The position numbers and the translations under genes are program-made. Shown one piece after another: positions 36,738-45,317 of a DNA stretch of 64,000 nucleotides (position 1 is its first letter; the number at the start of each line of letters is the position of its first letter). The notes below the pieces were generated by a model. The model was not told the origin of the DNA and did no database searches. It saw nothing but the letters and a program-made list of their open reading frames with translations. The stretch covers positions 124,001 to 188,000 of the forward strand of contig JAUTCQ010000012.1 in assembly GCA_030673845.1 (NCBI GenBank), written 5' to 3'. The DNA is from Verrucomicrobiota bacterium JB022 (lineage in GTDB: Bacteria > Verrucomicrobiota > Verrucomicrobiia > Opitutales > Oceanipulchritudinaceae).

Positions 36738-37451
36738 ATGCCCGACAACGCACTGGCGGATTTCGAAAGCCGCATCGGCTATCATTTTCAGGACCGCAGC
36801 CTGCTCGAGCGCGCGCTGACCCACCCGTCCTACATCCAACAAAACCCCGATGAGGGCGAAAACAATCAGCGCCTCGAGTTTTTGGGCGATGCCGTGCTTT
36901 CGCTCATGCTGGCGGAGAAGCTCTACGCCATCCTGCCACGCAAGCGCGAGGGCATCCTGACCCGTAACCGGGCGGCACTGGCCAAGGGCGCACATCTTTC
37001 GATCCTCGCCCGCCAGATCGGCTTGCCCGAATTCCTGCGCCTGAGCGATGCGGAAGTCTCCAATGGGGGCCGCGACCGCAACTCGATCCTCGAAGACGCC
37101 TTCGAGGCGGTGATTGGCGCGATCTACCTTGACAGCGATTTCGAAACCGCGCGCCGGATCGTGCTTCCCTGGTATGGTGACATCCAATCGACCGTCGAAG
37201 GTTTGCTGGACACGCATAACCCCAAGGGCCGCCTGCAGGAGCTATTGCAGCCCCATTTGGGCAACAGCGCGATCCGCTACGAGGTGGTCGGCACGGTGGG
37301 CCCGGATCACGCCAAGCAGTTTGAAGCGCGCGTCGTCGTCAACGAAGAGGAATGGGGGCGCGGCCTCGGCACCAGCAAGAAGGCCGCCGAAGAAGAGGCC
37401 GCCCGCAAGGCCCTGCCCCGCGCGGAAGGCTTTGGAGCAGAGGGGGAGTAG
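36738..37451 (+). CDS. rnc: Ribonuclease III
   Basis: This 237-residue double-strand-specific endoribonuclease matures rRNA and degrades duplex RNA. The catalytic domain has the signature NQRLEFLGDAVLSLMLAEKL (from about residue 43), with the second metal-ligand region EDAFEAVIGAIYLDSDF (from about residue 118). The C-terminal double-stranded RNA-binding domain spans about residues 160-232, starting NPKGRLQELLQP and ending GTSKKAAEEEAARKAL. Size and architecture are standard. It follows parA by 2 nt and precedes mfd by about 75 nt on the same strand. Confidence 0.96.
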   Translation: MPDNALADFESRIGYHFQDRSLLERALTHPSYIQQNPDEGENNQRLEFLGDAVLSLMLAEKLYAILPRKREGILTRNRAALAKGAHLSILARQIGLPEFLRLSDAEVSNGGRDRNSILEDAFEAVIGAIYLDSDFETARRIVLPWYGDIQSTVEGLLDTHNPKGRLQELLQPHLGNSAIRYEVVGTVGPDHAKQFEARVVVNEEEWGRGLGTSKKAAEEEAARKALPRAEGFGAEGE

Positions 37452-37529
37452 TTCCCCCGCAAGCCGAAACCGTCCTGCATCTCCGCTTGCGATCTGGTGG
37501 AAACGTGCACATAGTATCACCTTTTGCCG

Positions 37530-40500
37530 ATGAAGCGCGTTCGCCTGCCTGATGATCGACCTCAGATGCGTTTTCTGGGAGTCGCCCCGGAAGCCGCACC
37601 TTGGGTGACGGAACTCTGGCGGCAGGAGCAAAAGGGCCCGGTTACGATCATCCAGGTCAAGAACGGAGCGGAGGCAGAGCGTTGGGCGGCTTTGCTCGAA
37701 ACGTTGCAGGGCTTGGCCTTTACGGGCGACCAGCGCGCCGAGATCTGGCTATTGCCGCCGCCCCCCGATTTCGACACCGAGCAGACGCGCAATGCGGAGG
37801 GTCAGCTTGATCGGGTGGCCGTTTTTACGCGACTGCAGGAGCTGCAGGCCGATCCGAAACGGGCACGCCCCTTGGTTGTGTTGACGACCCCGCCGGCGCT
37901 GCTGGCCCCTGCCCCTCCGTTGCGCCAGATGCAGCAGCAGAGCATCCGGCTGCGCACCGGCGAAGAGTTCGGCTTTCAAGAGCTGCAGCGCCAGTTGACG
38001 GAGGTGCTGGACTACGATTTTGAGCCGGTGTGCGAACACCCGGGGCAATACGCAGTGCGCGGCGGCTTGATCGACGTCTACCCGCTGAACGAGACGCAGC
38101 CGATACGGATCGACTTCTTTGGCGACGAGATCGACAGCCTGCGCACGTTTGACCCGACGTCTCAGCGGACGATCGACACGCGGCAGGAGGTGGTGATCGC
38201 CCCGCGCACGAGCCTGCCCGAGCCGGAGGAGAGCGACGGCAGCACGATCTTCGACTACCTGCCGGACGCGGTGGGCTGGGTTTTTGCCGAGCCCGACCGC
38301 CTGATCGACACGCACACCGCAGCTTTCGAGACGTTTGAAAACCTGCGCAACCCCAAGCCGCACATGGGCTGGGCCTGGGAGCGTCGCGAAAAGACGCGCG
38401 ATACTTACCTGGGCGTGACCGAGTTTGACGAGATCGAGCATGTGCTGGCGCTGGGGGGGCCGCGAACCCCGCTCAAGGCCACCAGCCTGGAGCCTTACCG
38501 GGTCCACGCGCTCGACAGTTCGGTAGGTCAAGAGCGGGTGCAGGCCGAGCAGGATTCGCGCAACCGCTTTCTGGAGCAGCTTTTGCAATGGCAGCAGGCG
38601 GGAGAAACGGTGTGGCTGCTCGCCCCCACCGACGCCGACCAGAAGCGCTGGGAGGAGATCATTGCCGAAACGCCCGGCCTCAAGGATTTCAAGCCCCTCT
38701 ACCAGCGCGGCGACATTGCCAAGGGCTTTCGCTGGGAGCTGGGAAAGCAGGCCCAGCCACTCGCCAAGAGCCTGCCAGACTTGAAGAAGCGCCCGGGCTG
38801 GGTCGTCGTGGGCGCGAGCGATCTCTTTTCGCGACGGCAGGCTCCTCCACGCCGCAGCAAGCAACGCAAGCTGCTCCAGCGCCGCCCCATCGACCAGATG
38901 CTCGACTTCAGCGAGTTGGCCGATGGCGACGTGCTCGTCCACCTCGCGCACGGCATCTGCCTTTACCGTGGGCTGCGCAAGATGGACATCAAGGGACGCG
39001 AAGAGGAGGTCATCTCGCTGGAATTTGCGGACAAGCTGACGCTCCACCTGCCGCTCCAGGAGTCGCACCTGCTTACCCGCTATGTCGGCCTGACCAAATC
39101 GCACCCCAAGCTGGCCAAGCTGGGCGGCAACACTTGGGAAAAGAGCCGCCGCGCCGCCGAAAAGGCGACCGTCGATTTTGCCGCACAGCTCATCCAACTG
39201 CAGGCCGAACGTGAGCAGGGCGAGGGCTTTGCCTGCCTGCCCGACACCGAGTGGCAGCGCGAATTCGAGGGCGCCTTCCCTCACCGGGAAACCAACGACC
39301 AACTGCGCTCGATCGACGATGCCAAGCGCGACATGGAAAAGCCGCACCCGATGGATCGCCTGCTGTGCGGCGATGTGGGCTTTGGCAAGACCGAGGTGGC
39401 GATGCGCGCGGCGTTCAAGGCGGTGATGAGCGGCAAGCAGGTGGCCGTGCTCGTGCCCACGACCATTCTGGCCCAGCAGCACTACAATACGTTCCGCGAG
39501 CGCATGGCGGACTTTCCGGTCACGATCGAGATGATCAGCCGTTTCCGCCAGAAGAAGCAGCAAGACAAGATCCTCGAAGAGGTCGCGGGGGGGAAGATCG
39601 ACATCCTCATCGGCACGCACCGGCTGTTGACCGGCGACGTTGAATTCAAGGACCTGGGCCTGCTGGTGATCGACGAAGAGCACCGCTTTGGCGTGCGCCA
39701 CAAGGAGAAGCTGAAGCAGTTCAAAACCCAGGTGGACGTATTTGCGATGAGCGCGACGCCCATCCCTCGCACGCTCTACCTCGCGCTGATGGGCGTGCGC
39801 GACCTCAGCGTGATCGAGACGCCGCCGGCGGACCGCCTGCCGGTGCAGACCATCGTCAAGGGCTACGACGTCAACCTCGTGAAAAAGGCGATCACGGAGG
39901 AACTCGACCGGGGCGGTCAGGTCTTTTACTTGCACAACCGCGTGCAGACGATCGAAGCCGTGGCGGCCAAGATCGAGGAGTTGGTGCCGCAGGCCCGCGT
40001 AGGCGTCGGCCACGGCCAGATGCCCGAAGCGATGCTCGAGCGCGTGATGACGAAGTTTGTGGCGGGCGAATACGATGTGCTCGTCTGCACCACGATCATC
40101 GAAAACGGCCTCGATATCCCCAACTGCAATACGATGATCATCGAGGGGGCCGACCGCTTCGGGCTGTCGCAGCTTTACCAGTTGCGGGGGCGCGTGGGGC
40201 GCTACCACCGGCAGGCCTATGCCTATTTGCTGCTGCACCGGCACGCGCGCATGCTCGACATCGCACGCAAGCGGCTCGCAGCGATGCGCCAATACACCCA
40301 ACTGGGGGCCGGCTTCAAGATCGCCATGCGCGACCTGGAGCTGCGGGGGGCGGGCAATCTGCTCGGCGCCCAGCAAAGCGGCCATATCGCCAGCGTAGGC
40401 TTCGAGCTGTATTGCCAGCTGCTGCGCCAGAGCATTGGCCGGCTGCGGGGCGAATCGGTGGCGCGGCATATCCGGGCCTCCGTCGCGCTCGACTTCGTGC

Positions 40501-40961
40501 GTCAGGGCACAGGCGGGCCCGATAGCCGCTCGCTCAAGCCGATAGACATTCTCGACGAGGCCGAAAACGCCACGGGCCGGCAGGTGTCGGTGGTGGAGGC
40601 TTATTTGCCGGCAGAGTATGTCAACGAGGCGCGTTTGCGGATCGACCTTTATCGCCGCCTCGCCCTCGCGGTGGAGCCCAAGGAAGTCGACGCGATCGAG
40701 GCCGAGTTGCAGGATCGTTTTGGCCCCCTGCCCTCGCCTGCGCACTTCCTCGTAGTCGTCACCCGCTTGCGCACGTTGGCCGAAGCGCACGGTTTTGCCA
40801 GTGTCGAGACCGATGGGGATCGCCTGAAGCTGCTGCGCGCCACAGGAAAGCGCGACGACTACGTAAAAGTCGGACCCCGGTTTCCCCGCTTGACCCGAGC
40901 GGAGCCACTCCTAAGGTTACGCGAGATTGAACAATACCTCAAAAGAGTGGGTCAAACTTGA
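37530..40961 (+). CDS. mfd: Transcription-repair coupling factor Mfd
   Basis: This 1143-residue ATP-dependent translocase removes RNA polymerase stalled at DNA damage and recruits UvrA. The N-terminal UvrB-like module (about 1-330) includes HPGQYAVRGGLIDVYPLNE. The RNA-polymerase-interaction (CarD-like) domain lies around residues 470-530 (VHLAHGICLYRGLRKMDIKG). The helicase motor has Walker A GDVGFGKTEVAM near residue 613, DEEH box VIDEEHRFGV near 713 and motif TTIIENGLDIPNCNTMII. The C-terminal D7 domain (from about 990) is typical of TRCF. An ATG at 37530 and a TTG two codons upstream are both possible starts. The stop TGA overlaps a TTG that may start the next gene. Confidence 0.97.
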   Translation: MKRVRLPDDRPQMRFLGVAPEAAPWVTELWRQEQKGPVTIIQVKNGAEAERWAALLETLQGLAFTGDQRAEIWLLPPPPDFDTEQTRNAEGQLDRVAVFTRLQELQADPKRARPLVVLTTPPALLAPAPPLRQMQQQSIRLRTGEEFGFQELQRQLTEVLDYDFEPVCEHPGQYAVRGGLIDVYPLNETQPIRIDFFGDEIDSLRTFDPTSQRTIDTRQEVVIAPRTSLPEPEESDGSTIFDYLPDAVGWVFAEPDRLIDTHTAAFETFENLRNPKPHMGWAWERREKTRDTYLGVTEFDEIEHVLALGGPRTPLKATSLEPYRVHALDSSVGQERVQAEQDSRNRFLEQLLQWQQAGETVWLLAPTDADQKRWEEIIAETPGLKDFKPLYQRGDIAKGFRWELGKQAQPLAKSLPDLKKRPGWVVVGASDLFSRRQAPPRRSKQRKLLQRRPIDQMLDFSELADGDVLVHLAHGICLYRGLRKMDIKGREEEVISLEFADKLTLHLPLQESHLLTRYVGLTKSHPKLAKLGGNTWEKSRRAAEKATVDFAAQLIQLQAEREQGEGFACLPDTEWQREFEGAFPHRETNDQLRSIDDAKRDMEKPHPMDRLLCGDVGFGKTEVAMRAAFKAVMSGKQVAVLVPTTILAQQHYNTFRERMADFPVTIEMISRFRQKKQQDKILEEVAGGKIDILIGTHRLLTGDVEFKDLGLLVIDEEHRFGVRHKEKLKQFKTQVDVFAMSATPIPRTLYLALMGVRDLSVIETPPADRLPVQTIVKGYDVNLVKKAITEELDRGGQVFYLHNRVQTIEAVAAKIEELVPQARVGVGHGQMPEAMLERVMTKFVAGEYDVLVCTTIIENGLDIPNCNTMIIEGADRFGLSQLYQLRGRVGRYHRQAYAYLLLHRHARMLDIARKRLAAMRQYTQLGAGFKIAMRDLELRGAGNLLGAQQSGHIASVGFELYCQLLRQSIGRLRGESVARHIRASVALDFVRQGTGGPDSRSLKPIDILDEAENATGRQVSVVEAYLPAEYVNEARLRIDLYRRLALAVEPKEVDAIEAELQDRFGPLPSPAHFLVVVTRLRTLAEAHGFASVETDGDRLKLLRATGKRDDYVKVGPRFPRLTRAEPLLRLREIEQYLKRVGQT

Positions 40962-40966
40962 CAGCT

Positions 40967-41956
40967 ATGGCATTTAATTTTCGGCGACCGGCCATCCTGA
41001 GCATCCTCCTGATGGCACCCCTATTCCTTGCGGCACAAAAAGCTCACAACATCTGGGACCCGCCCTACAAGCAGGGCATCGCCGCCGAAGTCGAAGGTGA
41101 GATCATCACGTTCGAAGACCTCCGGCGCGAAATGGGCCCGCTGATCCCGCGTATTCGCGAATCTTCGCGCAACCGTCAGGAATTCAACCAGAAGATGGAG
41201 AACCTCTACTTCGAGGTGCTGCAAAACCTGATCGACCGCGTGCTCATCGTGGAAGAATTCAAGGACAAGGAGTATAACATGCCTCCGTCCTACGTCGAAA
41301 ACGAGTACGAGCGCATCATCACGGAAGACTTTGGCGGCGACCGCGCTCGCTTCCTCGAATACCTCAAGGAGCAGGGCCAGAACGCCCGCGAGTTCCGCAG
41401 CGAGCTGAAGGACAATATCATCGTCTCGGCCATGCGTGGTGAAAAGCGCAAGAGCCAGAGCCAGGTGAGCCCCGAGCGCATCGAAGCTTTTTACAACGAA
41501 AACAAGGTCGCGTTTTACCAGGAAGAGTCCCTCAAGCTGCGCATCATCATGCTGCGCCCGCTGGCCGACGAAAACCCCGACCTGATGCAGCAATCCGTCG
41601 AGAAAGTCCAGGCCGAGCTGGAGAAGGGCCGTTCCTTTGCCGAAGTGGCCCGCCAGTTCAGCCAGGACTCGCGCCGCGAATCCGGCGGAGACTGGGGCTG
41701 GCTGAAGCGCACCGACCTGAAGGACGAGCTGGCCCGCGTCGCCTTCGAGCTGCAGCCCGGCGAATACAGCGACCCGGTCAAGATCGCCAACCAGACCTTT
41801 ATCCTCTTTGTCGAAGACTACCGCGAGGAGGGCATCCTACCCTTGGCGGAAGTGCGCGACCGGATCGAGGAGATCCTCGCCGGCCAGCTTGCCCGGCAGG
41901 CTCAGGACGCGTGGCTCGACCGTCTGCGTCGCGACGCCTTCGTGCGCTACTATTAA
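40967..41956 (+). CDS. Peptidyl-prolyl isomerase of the SurA/PpiC type, periplasmic
   Basis: This exported parvulin-type chaperone has 329 residues from the ATG at 40967 (332 from the overlapping TTG at 40958). The signal peptide (ILSILLMAPLFLAAQ) ends near residue 23. The SurA-like N-terminal helical domain starts IAAEVEGEIITFEDLRREM, where SurA family members have the V-N-x-x-x-I-T-x-x-D/E motif. The PpiC domain (about residues 175-275) shows LKLRIIMLRPLADENPD, GRSFAEVARQFSQDSRRESG and GDWGWLKRTDL. It would assist outer-membrane protein folding. It is co-transcribed with mfd and followed by a strong terminator. Confidence 0.9.
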   Translation: MAFNFRRPAILSILLMAPLFLAAQKAHNIWDPPYKQGIAAEVEGEIITFEDLRREMGPLIPRIRESSRNRQEFNQKMENLYFEVLQNLIDRVLIVEEFKDKEYNMPPSYVENEYERIITEDFGGDRARFLEYLKEQGQNAREFRSELKDNIIVSAMRGEKRKSQSQVSPERIEAFYNENKVAFYQEESLKLRIIMLRPLADENPDLMQQSVEKVQAELEKGRSFAEVARQFSQDSRRESGGDWGWLKRTDLKDELARVAFELQPGEYSDPVKIANQTFILFVEDYREEGILPLAEVRDRIEEILAGQLARQAQDAWLDRLRRDAFVRYY

Positions 41957-41981
41957 AGCAGCAGTCGCAACCGTTTTTATC

Positions 41982-42016
41982 AAAAAGCCCCGCTCTTCAT
42001 CAGGCGGGGCTTTTTT
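41982..42016 (+). terminator. Rho-independent terminator after the SurA/PpiC gene
   Basis: Stem GCCCCGC / GCGGGGC, extended by five A-T pairs, is followed by six T residues. It lies 26 nt after the stop codon and ends the parA-rnc-mfd-ppi run. Confidence 0.9.
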
Positions 42017-42313
42017 GTCTTCAGGAGGCAGAAACGGCGCAACGCTGCGGCCAGTGATGGACGATCACCGGATCGATGGGGGCTGACCGATGTGAGATCG
42101 CGCATTCCCTCCACCACCTGTTGCGAGACTTCCTGCTCGCCATAGGTGGTGTCGTGGAAGAGCGTCTGATGGGGCGAGCGAGAGAGCGATATATTCCCGG
42201 AGTAGGATCCGGTTCATCCTGAACACATTCGGAGGTTTAGCGAAAAGGGTGGTAGGGGTGCAACCTCGGCAGATTGCGATTGCACGCCTCCCGGGCTGGG
42301 CCATGTTACGGGC
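42017..42313. other. Intergenic region without supported gene
   Basis: This is about 300 nt between a terminator and the D-lactate dehydrogenase gene. It has ordinary GC content. All minus-strand frames here are short; one spans 42010-42190 and reads plausibly (FHDTTYGEQEVSQQVVEGM) but has no clear start or recognisable domain. It may be a decayed gene remnant. The region also carries the dehydrogenase promoter, which I cannot locate precisely. Confidence 0.4.
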
Positions 42314-43312
42314 ATGCAAGTCGCCGTTTTTTCGACCAAGAGCTACGATCAGGAATCGCTCGCCGCCGCCAACCAGCCGTTCGGGCATGAATTGACGTTC
42401 TTTGAGGTGGGGCTGGGGCCGAAAATGGCAAAGATCGCCGCCGAATATGAGGCGATCTGCGCTTTTGTGAACGACGACTTGGGCGCGCAGACCTTGCAGA
42501 CGCTGGCCGAGGGTAAAACGCGCCTCATCGCGATGCGCTGCGCCGGCTTCAACAATGTGGACCTGGAGACGCTGAAGGAAACCGGTCTGAAGCTGGTGCG
42601 CGTGCCGGCCTACTCGCCTCATGCCGTGGCCGAACACGTGATGGCGCTGTTGCTCACGCTCAACCGCAAGACGCACCGCGCTTACAATCGTGTGCGCGAG
42701 GGCAACTTCAACCTCGAAGGCCTGATGGGCTTCGACATCCATGGCAAGACGGTCGGCATCATCGGCACGGGCAAGATCGGCGCGATCACGGCCAAACTAT
42801 TCCAGGCTTTCGGTTGCCATGTGCTGGCCTACGATGTGCAGGAAAATCCAGAATTGACCTCTGCCGGCATCGGCTACGTGAAGCTCAACCAGATCTTCCG
42901 CGAGAGCGACATCATCTCGCTCCACTGCCCGCTCCTGCCGACCACACACCACCTGATCGACGACATCTCGCTCAACCAGATGAAGGACGGGGTGTGTATC
43001 ATCAACACCAGCCGCGGCGGCCTGATCGACTCGCAGGCGATTTATCGTGGCCTCAAGAGTGGCAAGGTGGGGCTGTTGGGGCTCGACGTCTACGAAGAGG
43101 AAGCGGGGCTTTTCTTTACGGACCATAGCCAAGGCATCATCCAGGACGATTTGTTCATGCGCCTCACGACTTTCCCCAACGTCCTGATTACCGGGCACCA
43201 GGCCTTCTTTACCGAGACGGCAATCCGCAATATCGCAGACACGACGCTGGCCAACATCGCCGAATTTGAGAACGGGGGATCATGTCGCAATGAAGTAGCG
43301 ATCAAGGCTTAG
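42314..43312 (+). CDS. ldhA: D-lactate dehydrogenase / 2-hydroxyacid dehydrogenase
   Basis: This 332-residue NAD-dependent D-2-hydroxyacid dehydrogenase of the LdhA type interconverts pyruvate and D-lactate. It has the NAD-binding loop VGIIGTGKIGAITAKLF (about residues 145-160), substrate Arg in IINTSRGGLIDSQA, catalytic Glu in LGLDVYEEEAGLF and the active-site His in ITGHQAFFTETA. The phrase AYSPHAVAEHVMALLLTLNR is typical of fermentative D-LDH. It provides a lactate isomer different from the L-lactate made by the rhamnose pathway. It is preceded by a terminator and followed 66 nt later by radC. Confidence 0.93.
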   Translation: MQVAVFSTKSYDQESLAAANQPFGHELTFFEVGLGPKMAKIAAEYEAICAFVNDDLGAQTLQTLAEGKTRLIAMRCAGFNNVDLETLKETGLKLVRVPAYSPHAVAEHVMALLLTLNRKTHRAYNRVREGNFNLEGLMGFDIHGKTVGIIGTGKIGAITAKLFQAFGCHVLAYDVQENPELTSAGIGYVKLNQIFRESDIISLHCPLLPTTHHLIDDISLNQMKDGVCIINTSRGGLIDSQAIYRGLKSGKVGLLGLDVYEEEAGLFFTDHSQGIIQDDLFMRLTTFPNVLITGHQAFFTETAIRNIADTTLANIAEFENGGSCRNEVAIKA

Positions 43313-43378
43313 GCTAGCGGCGTAAATCGTTCGATTAGATTTGCCAGTCTCTCCTCTTTCTACCACGTTGATCCTTCT

Positions 43379-44095
43379 ATGGATCACGGCGTTAGCAAGA
43401 TTACGCTCCGGGAGATGGTGGCAACAGAGAGACCGCAAGAGCGCCTGGAGCGTCTGGGCCCGGAAGCATTGAGCGATACGGAGCTGCTGGCCATGATTCT
43501 GCGCAGCGGCAGCAAGGAGATGGATGTGATGTCGCTGTCGGCCCAGATCGTGACGGAAGCCAATTCCCTCTCCGGCCTTTTGCGCTGGAGCCTCAACGAT
43601 TTCCAGCGCTGGCGCGGCATCGGCAAGATCAAGGCCCTGCAGCTCTTGACCGTGATGGAGATGTCGCGCCGGATCCTGCACCAGAGTGCCGACCAAAAGC
43701 CTATTCTCAAGGATGGGCCGGAGATCTACCGTTACCTGCGGCCCCGGGCCGAGGGGCTGGAGGTGGAAAAAGTCTGGGTGGCATCGCTCGACAGCAAGAT
43801 GCGCCTGATCGAGTGTCGGATGATCACGCAAGGAATCGCCAATGCCTCGCTCATCCACCCGCGTGAGGTCTTTCGTGAAGCGATCCGGGCCAATGCCGCC
43901 GCTGTCGCCGTAGCGCACAACCACCCGAGCGGGGACCCCACCCCCAGCCTGCCAGATGTGCAGATTACGCGGACGTTGCGCGATTCGGCGCGCATCCTCG
44001 ATCTGCTTTTCATCGACCACGTGGTGCTGGGCGTTCCTGGGGTCGACCCCCGGGGCCTGGGCTACTACAGCTTCCGCGAAGCCGGGATGTTTTAG
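43379..44095 (+). CDS. radC: RadC family JAB-domain protein
   Basis: This 238-residue RadC-like protein has an N-terminal helix-hairpin-helix region (RPQERLERLGPEALSDTELL, then GIGKIKALQLL), followed by a JAB1/MPN metalloprotease-like domain. The metal site is NHPSG with preceding His: AVAHNHPSGDPTPSLPD (His180, His182, Asp193), in a complete JAMM arrangement. The C-terminus FIDHVVLGVPGVDPRGLGYY is typical of RadC. The old name refers to DNA repair, but the biochemical role is unsettled. No toxin-antitoxin or anti-restriction genes are nearby. Confidence 0.95.
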   Translation: MDHGVSKITLREMVATERPQERLERLGPEALSDTELLAMILRSGSKEMDVMSLSAQIVTEANSLSGLLRWSLNDFQRWRGIGKIKALQLLTVMEMSRRILHQSADQKPILKDGPEIYRYLRPRAEGLEVEKVWVASLDSKMRLIECRMITQGIANASLIHPREVFREAIRANAAAVAVAHNHPSGDPTPSLPDVQITRTLRDSARILDLLFIDHVVLGVPGVDPRGLGYYSFREAGMF

Positions 44096-44328
44096 AGCAG
44101 CCAAGCTAATCGGCTCGATGGACTCACCTTAACGTGAAAAGAATCTATGCTCTTCGCGTTATTTTGTTGCGAGTAGTTGCGCGTATCGTTCTCATTCCAG
44201 CGTCGCGCCGGCTGATCGCTGCAGGTCTAAACTTGGGCTATTGCGGGTCCGGATTGCGTCGATCTAAAGGTATCCCTCCATTTTTCGATCCTTTTTCAGC
44301 TCTGCAACCGCTCAACCCTGATCCTACA

Positions 44329-45306
44329 GTGCCCTCGTCACCCTCTATCTCAATCAGCGCCCTGGTTTTCGATAGCGACCGCGAAGTCCACCAGCTCGTT
44401 CATTGCCTGTGTCGAGACCTGCAGATCAAGAGCTTCCATTTTCTGTCCGGGGCCGAAGCTCTCGGCTTTTATCAGCAGAAGCCGGTCGATATCGTAGTGG
44501 CGGAGGTGAACGATCAGGCGGTGAACGGCATCACCTTGTGCAAGCGCATCCGGGCTCTGCATCCCCGCACCCCCATCGTCCTGCTCGTCGACTCCCCAAA
44601 GCGGGAACGCCTCAAGGGCTTGGAAAAGGCAGCCGGCATTTCGATCATCACCAAGCCGGTCGACCCCATCCACCTGGCCCGTTACCTCTCCGAGGCCATC
44701 GATGCGATCCACCACGGCCAACATAGCCCAGCCCAGGCCCAAGCGCCTCGCGAGGCCGTGCAGGCGGAAGAAATCGTGCCGGAAAGCATTTCCGACCTCG
44801 AAGACCTGAAGTTCGAGCTCGAAAGCGCTTACGCCTTGATCGACCAGCTGCGCGAACAGATCGAGCTGAAGGATTCGGAGCTGCAAAAGGTGCTGCTCCA
44901 CTCCCAGAAGACGCAGCGGATGTTGCAAGAGCGGGAGGCGGAGATCAAGCGCGTGCAGCAAGTGCTGGAGGCCTTGCAGGATCGTCTGGAGCAGGCGGAG
45001 CAACTTCCGGCCGCCCCGGCGTCAGCCGCGCCAGTGGTCGACGAATCCCTAGCCGAACGCCTCGCCTACATCGAGGAGAGCGAAGAACGCCTGATGCAGC
45101 GCGCCCAGGAGCTTTTTGAAAAGGAAACCGAGCTGGCCCACCGAGAGGAAATGCTGGCCGCGCAGGAGGCCGGCAACGGCTCGCGGATCGTCCCCTTGGA
45201 CGACGTGGGCGGCAGCGAGTGGGACGACCTCGACCTGGGCTACGAAGACGAAGAGGAACAGCAGCCCCTGCCCGCCCGTCGCCTGAAGGGCAACAAGGCG
45301 AGCTAG
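44329..45306 (+). CDS. Pseudo-receiver coiled-coil protein
   Basis: This cytoplasmic protein has 325 residues from a GTG at 44329. The frame is open back to a GTG at 44134, but those 65 codons are AT-richer and unlike a protein. Residues 9-125 form a response-regulator receiver fold: acidic pair in VFDSDREV (Asp15, Asp17) and conserved Lys in ITKPVDPIHLA (Lys109). The phosphoacceptor position (VDIVVAEVNDQ) is Glu59 instead of Asp, and the conserved Thr/Ser is Val. It is therefore unlikely to be phosphorylated normally and may be locked active-like. Residues 155-290 form a long coiled coil (LREQIELKDSELQKVL), and the tail is very acidic. No output DNA-binding domain is seen. It converges with the chloride channel gene. 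Confidence 0.75.
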   Translation: MPSSPSISISALVFDSDREVHQLVHCLCRDLQIKSFHFLSGAEALGFYQQKPVDIVVAEVNDQAVNGITLCKRIRALHPRTPIVLLVDSPKRERLKGLEKAAGISIITKPVDPIHLARYLSEAIDAIHHGQHSPAQAQAPREAVQAEEIVPESISDLEDLKFELESAYALIDQLREQIELKDSELQKVLLHSQKTQRMLQEREAEIKRVQQVLEALQDRLEQAEQLPAAPASAAPVVDESLAERLAYIEESEERLMQRAQELFEKETELAHREEMLAAQEAGNGSRIVPLDDVGGSEWDDLDLGYEDEEEQQPLPARRLKGNKAS

Positions 45307-45317
45307 CACGTTTGGCC

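Noticed and set aside
37749-40790. Very long open frame on the minus strand opposite mfd
   Set aside because: The plus strand encodes a full-length, motif-complete Mfd. The minus-strand frame has no known domain, and its His/Arg/Leu-rich composition is that of a GC-rich antisense shadow.
42010-42190. Minus-strand frame reading FHDTTYGEQEVSQQVVEGM
   Set aside because: It looks protein-like for about 40 residues but lacks a clear start, overlaps a terminator and matches nothing I know. At most it is a decayed gene end.
44134-44328. N-terminal extension of the pseudo-receiver protein from an upstream GTG
   Set aside because: These 65 codons are AT-richer, give an un-protein-like basic/hydrophobic stretch and precede the first strand of the receiver fold. 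The GTG at 44329 fits the domain boundary better.
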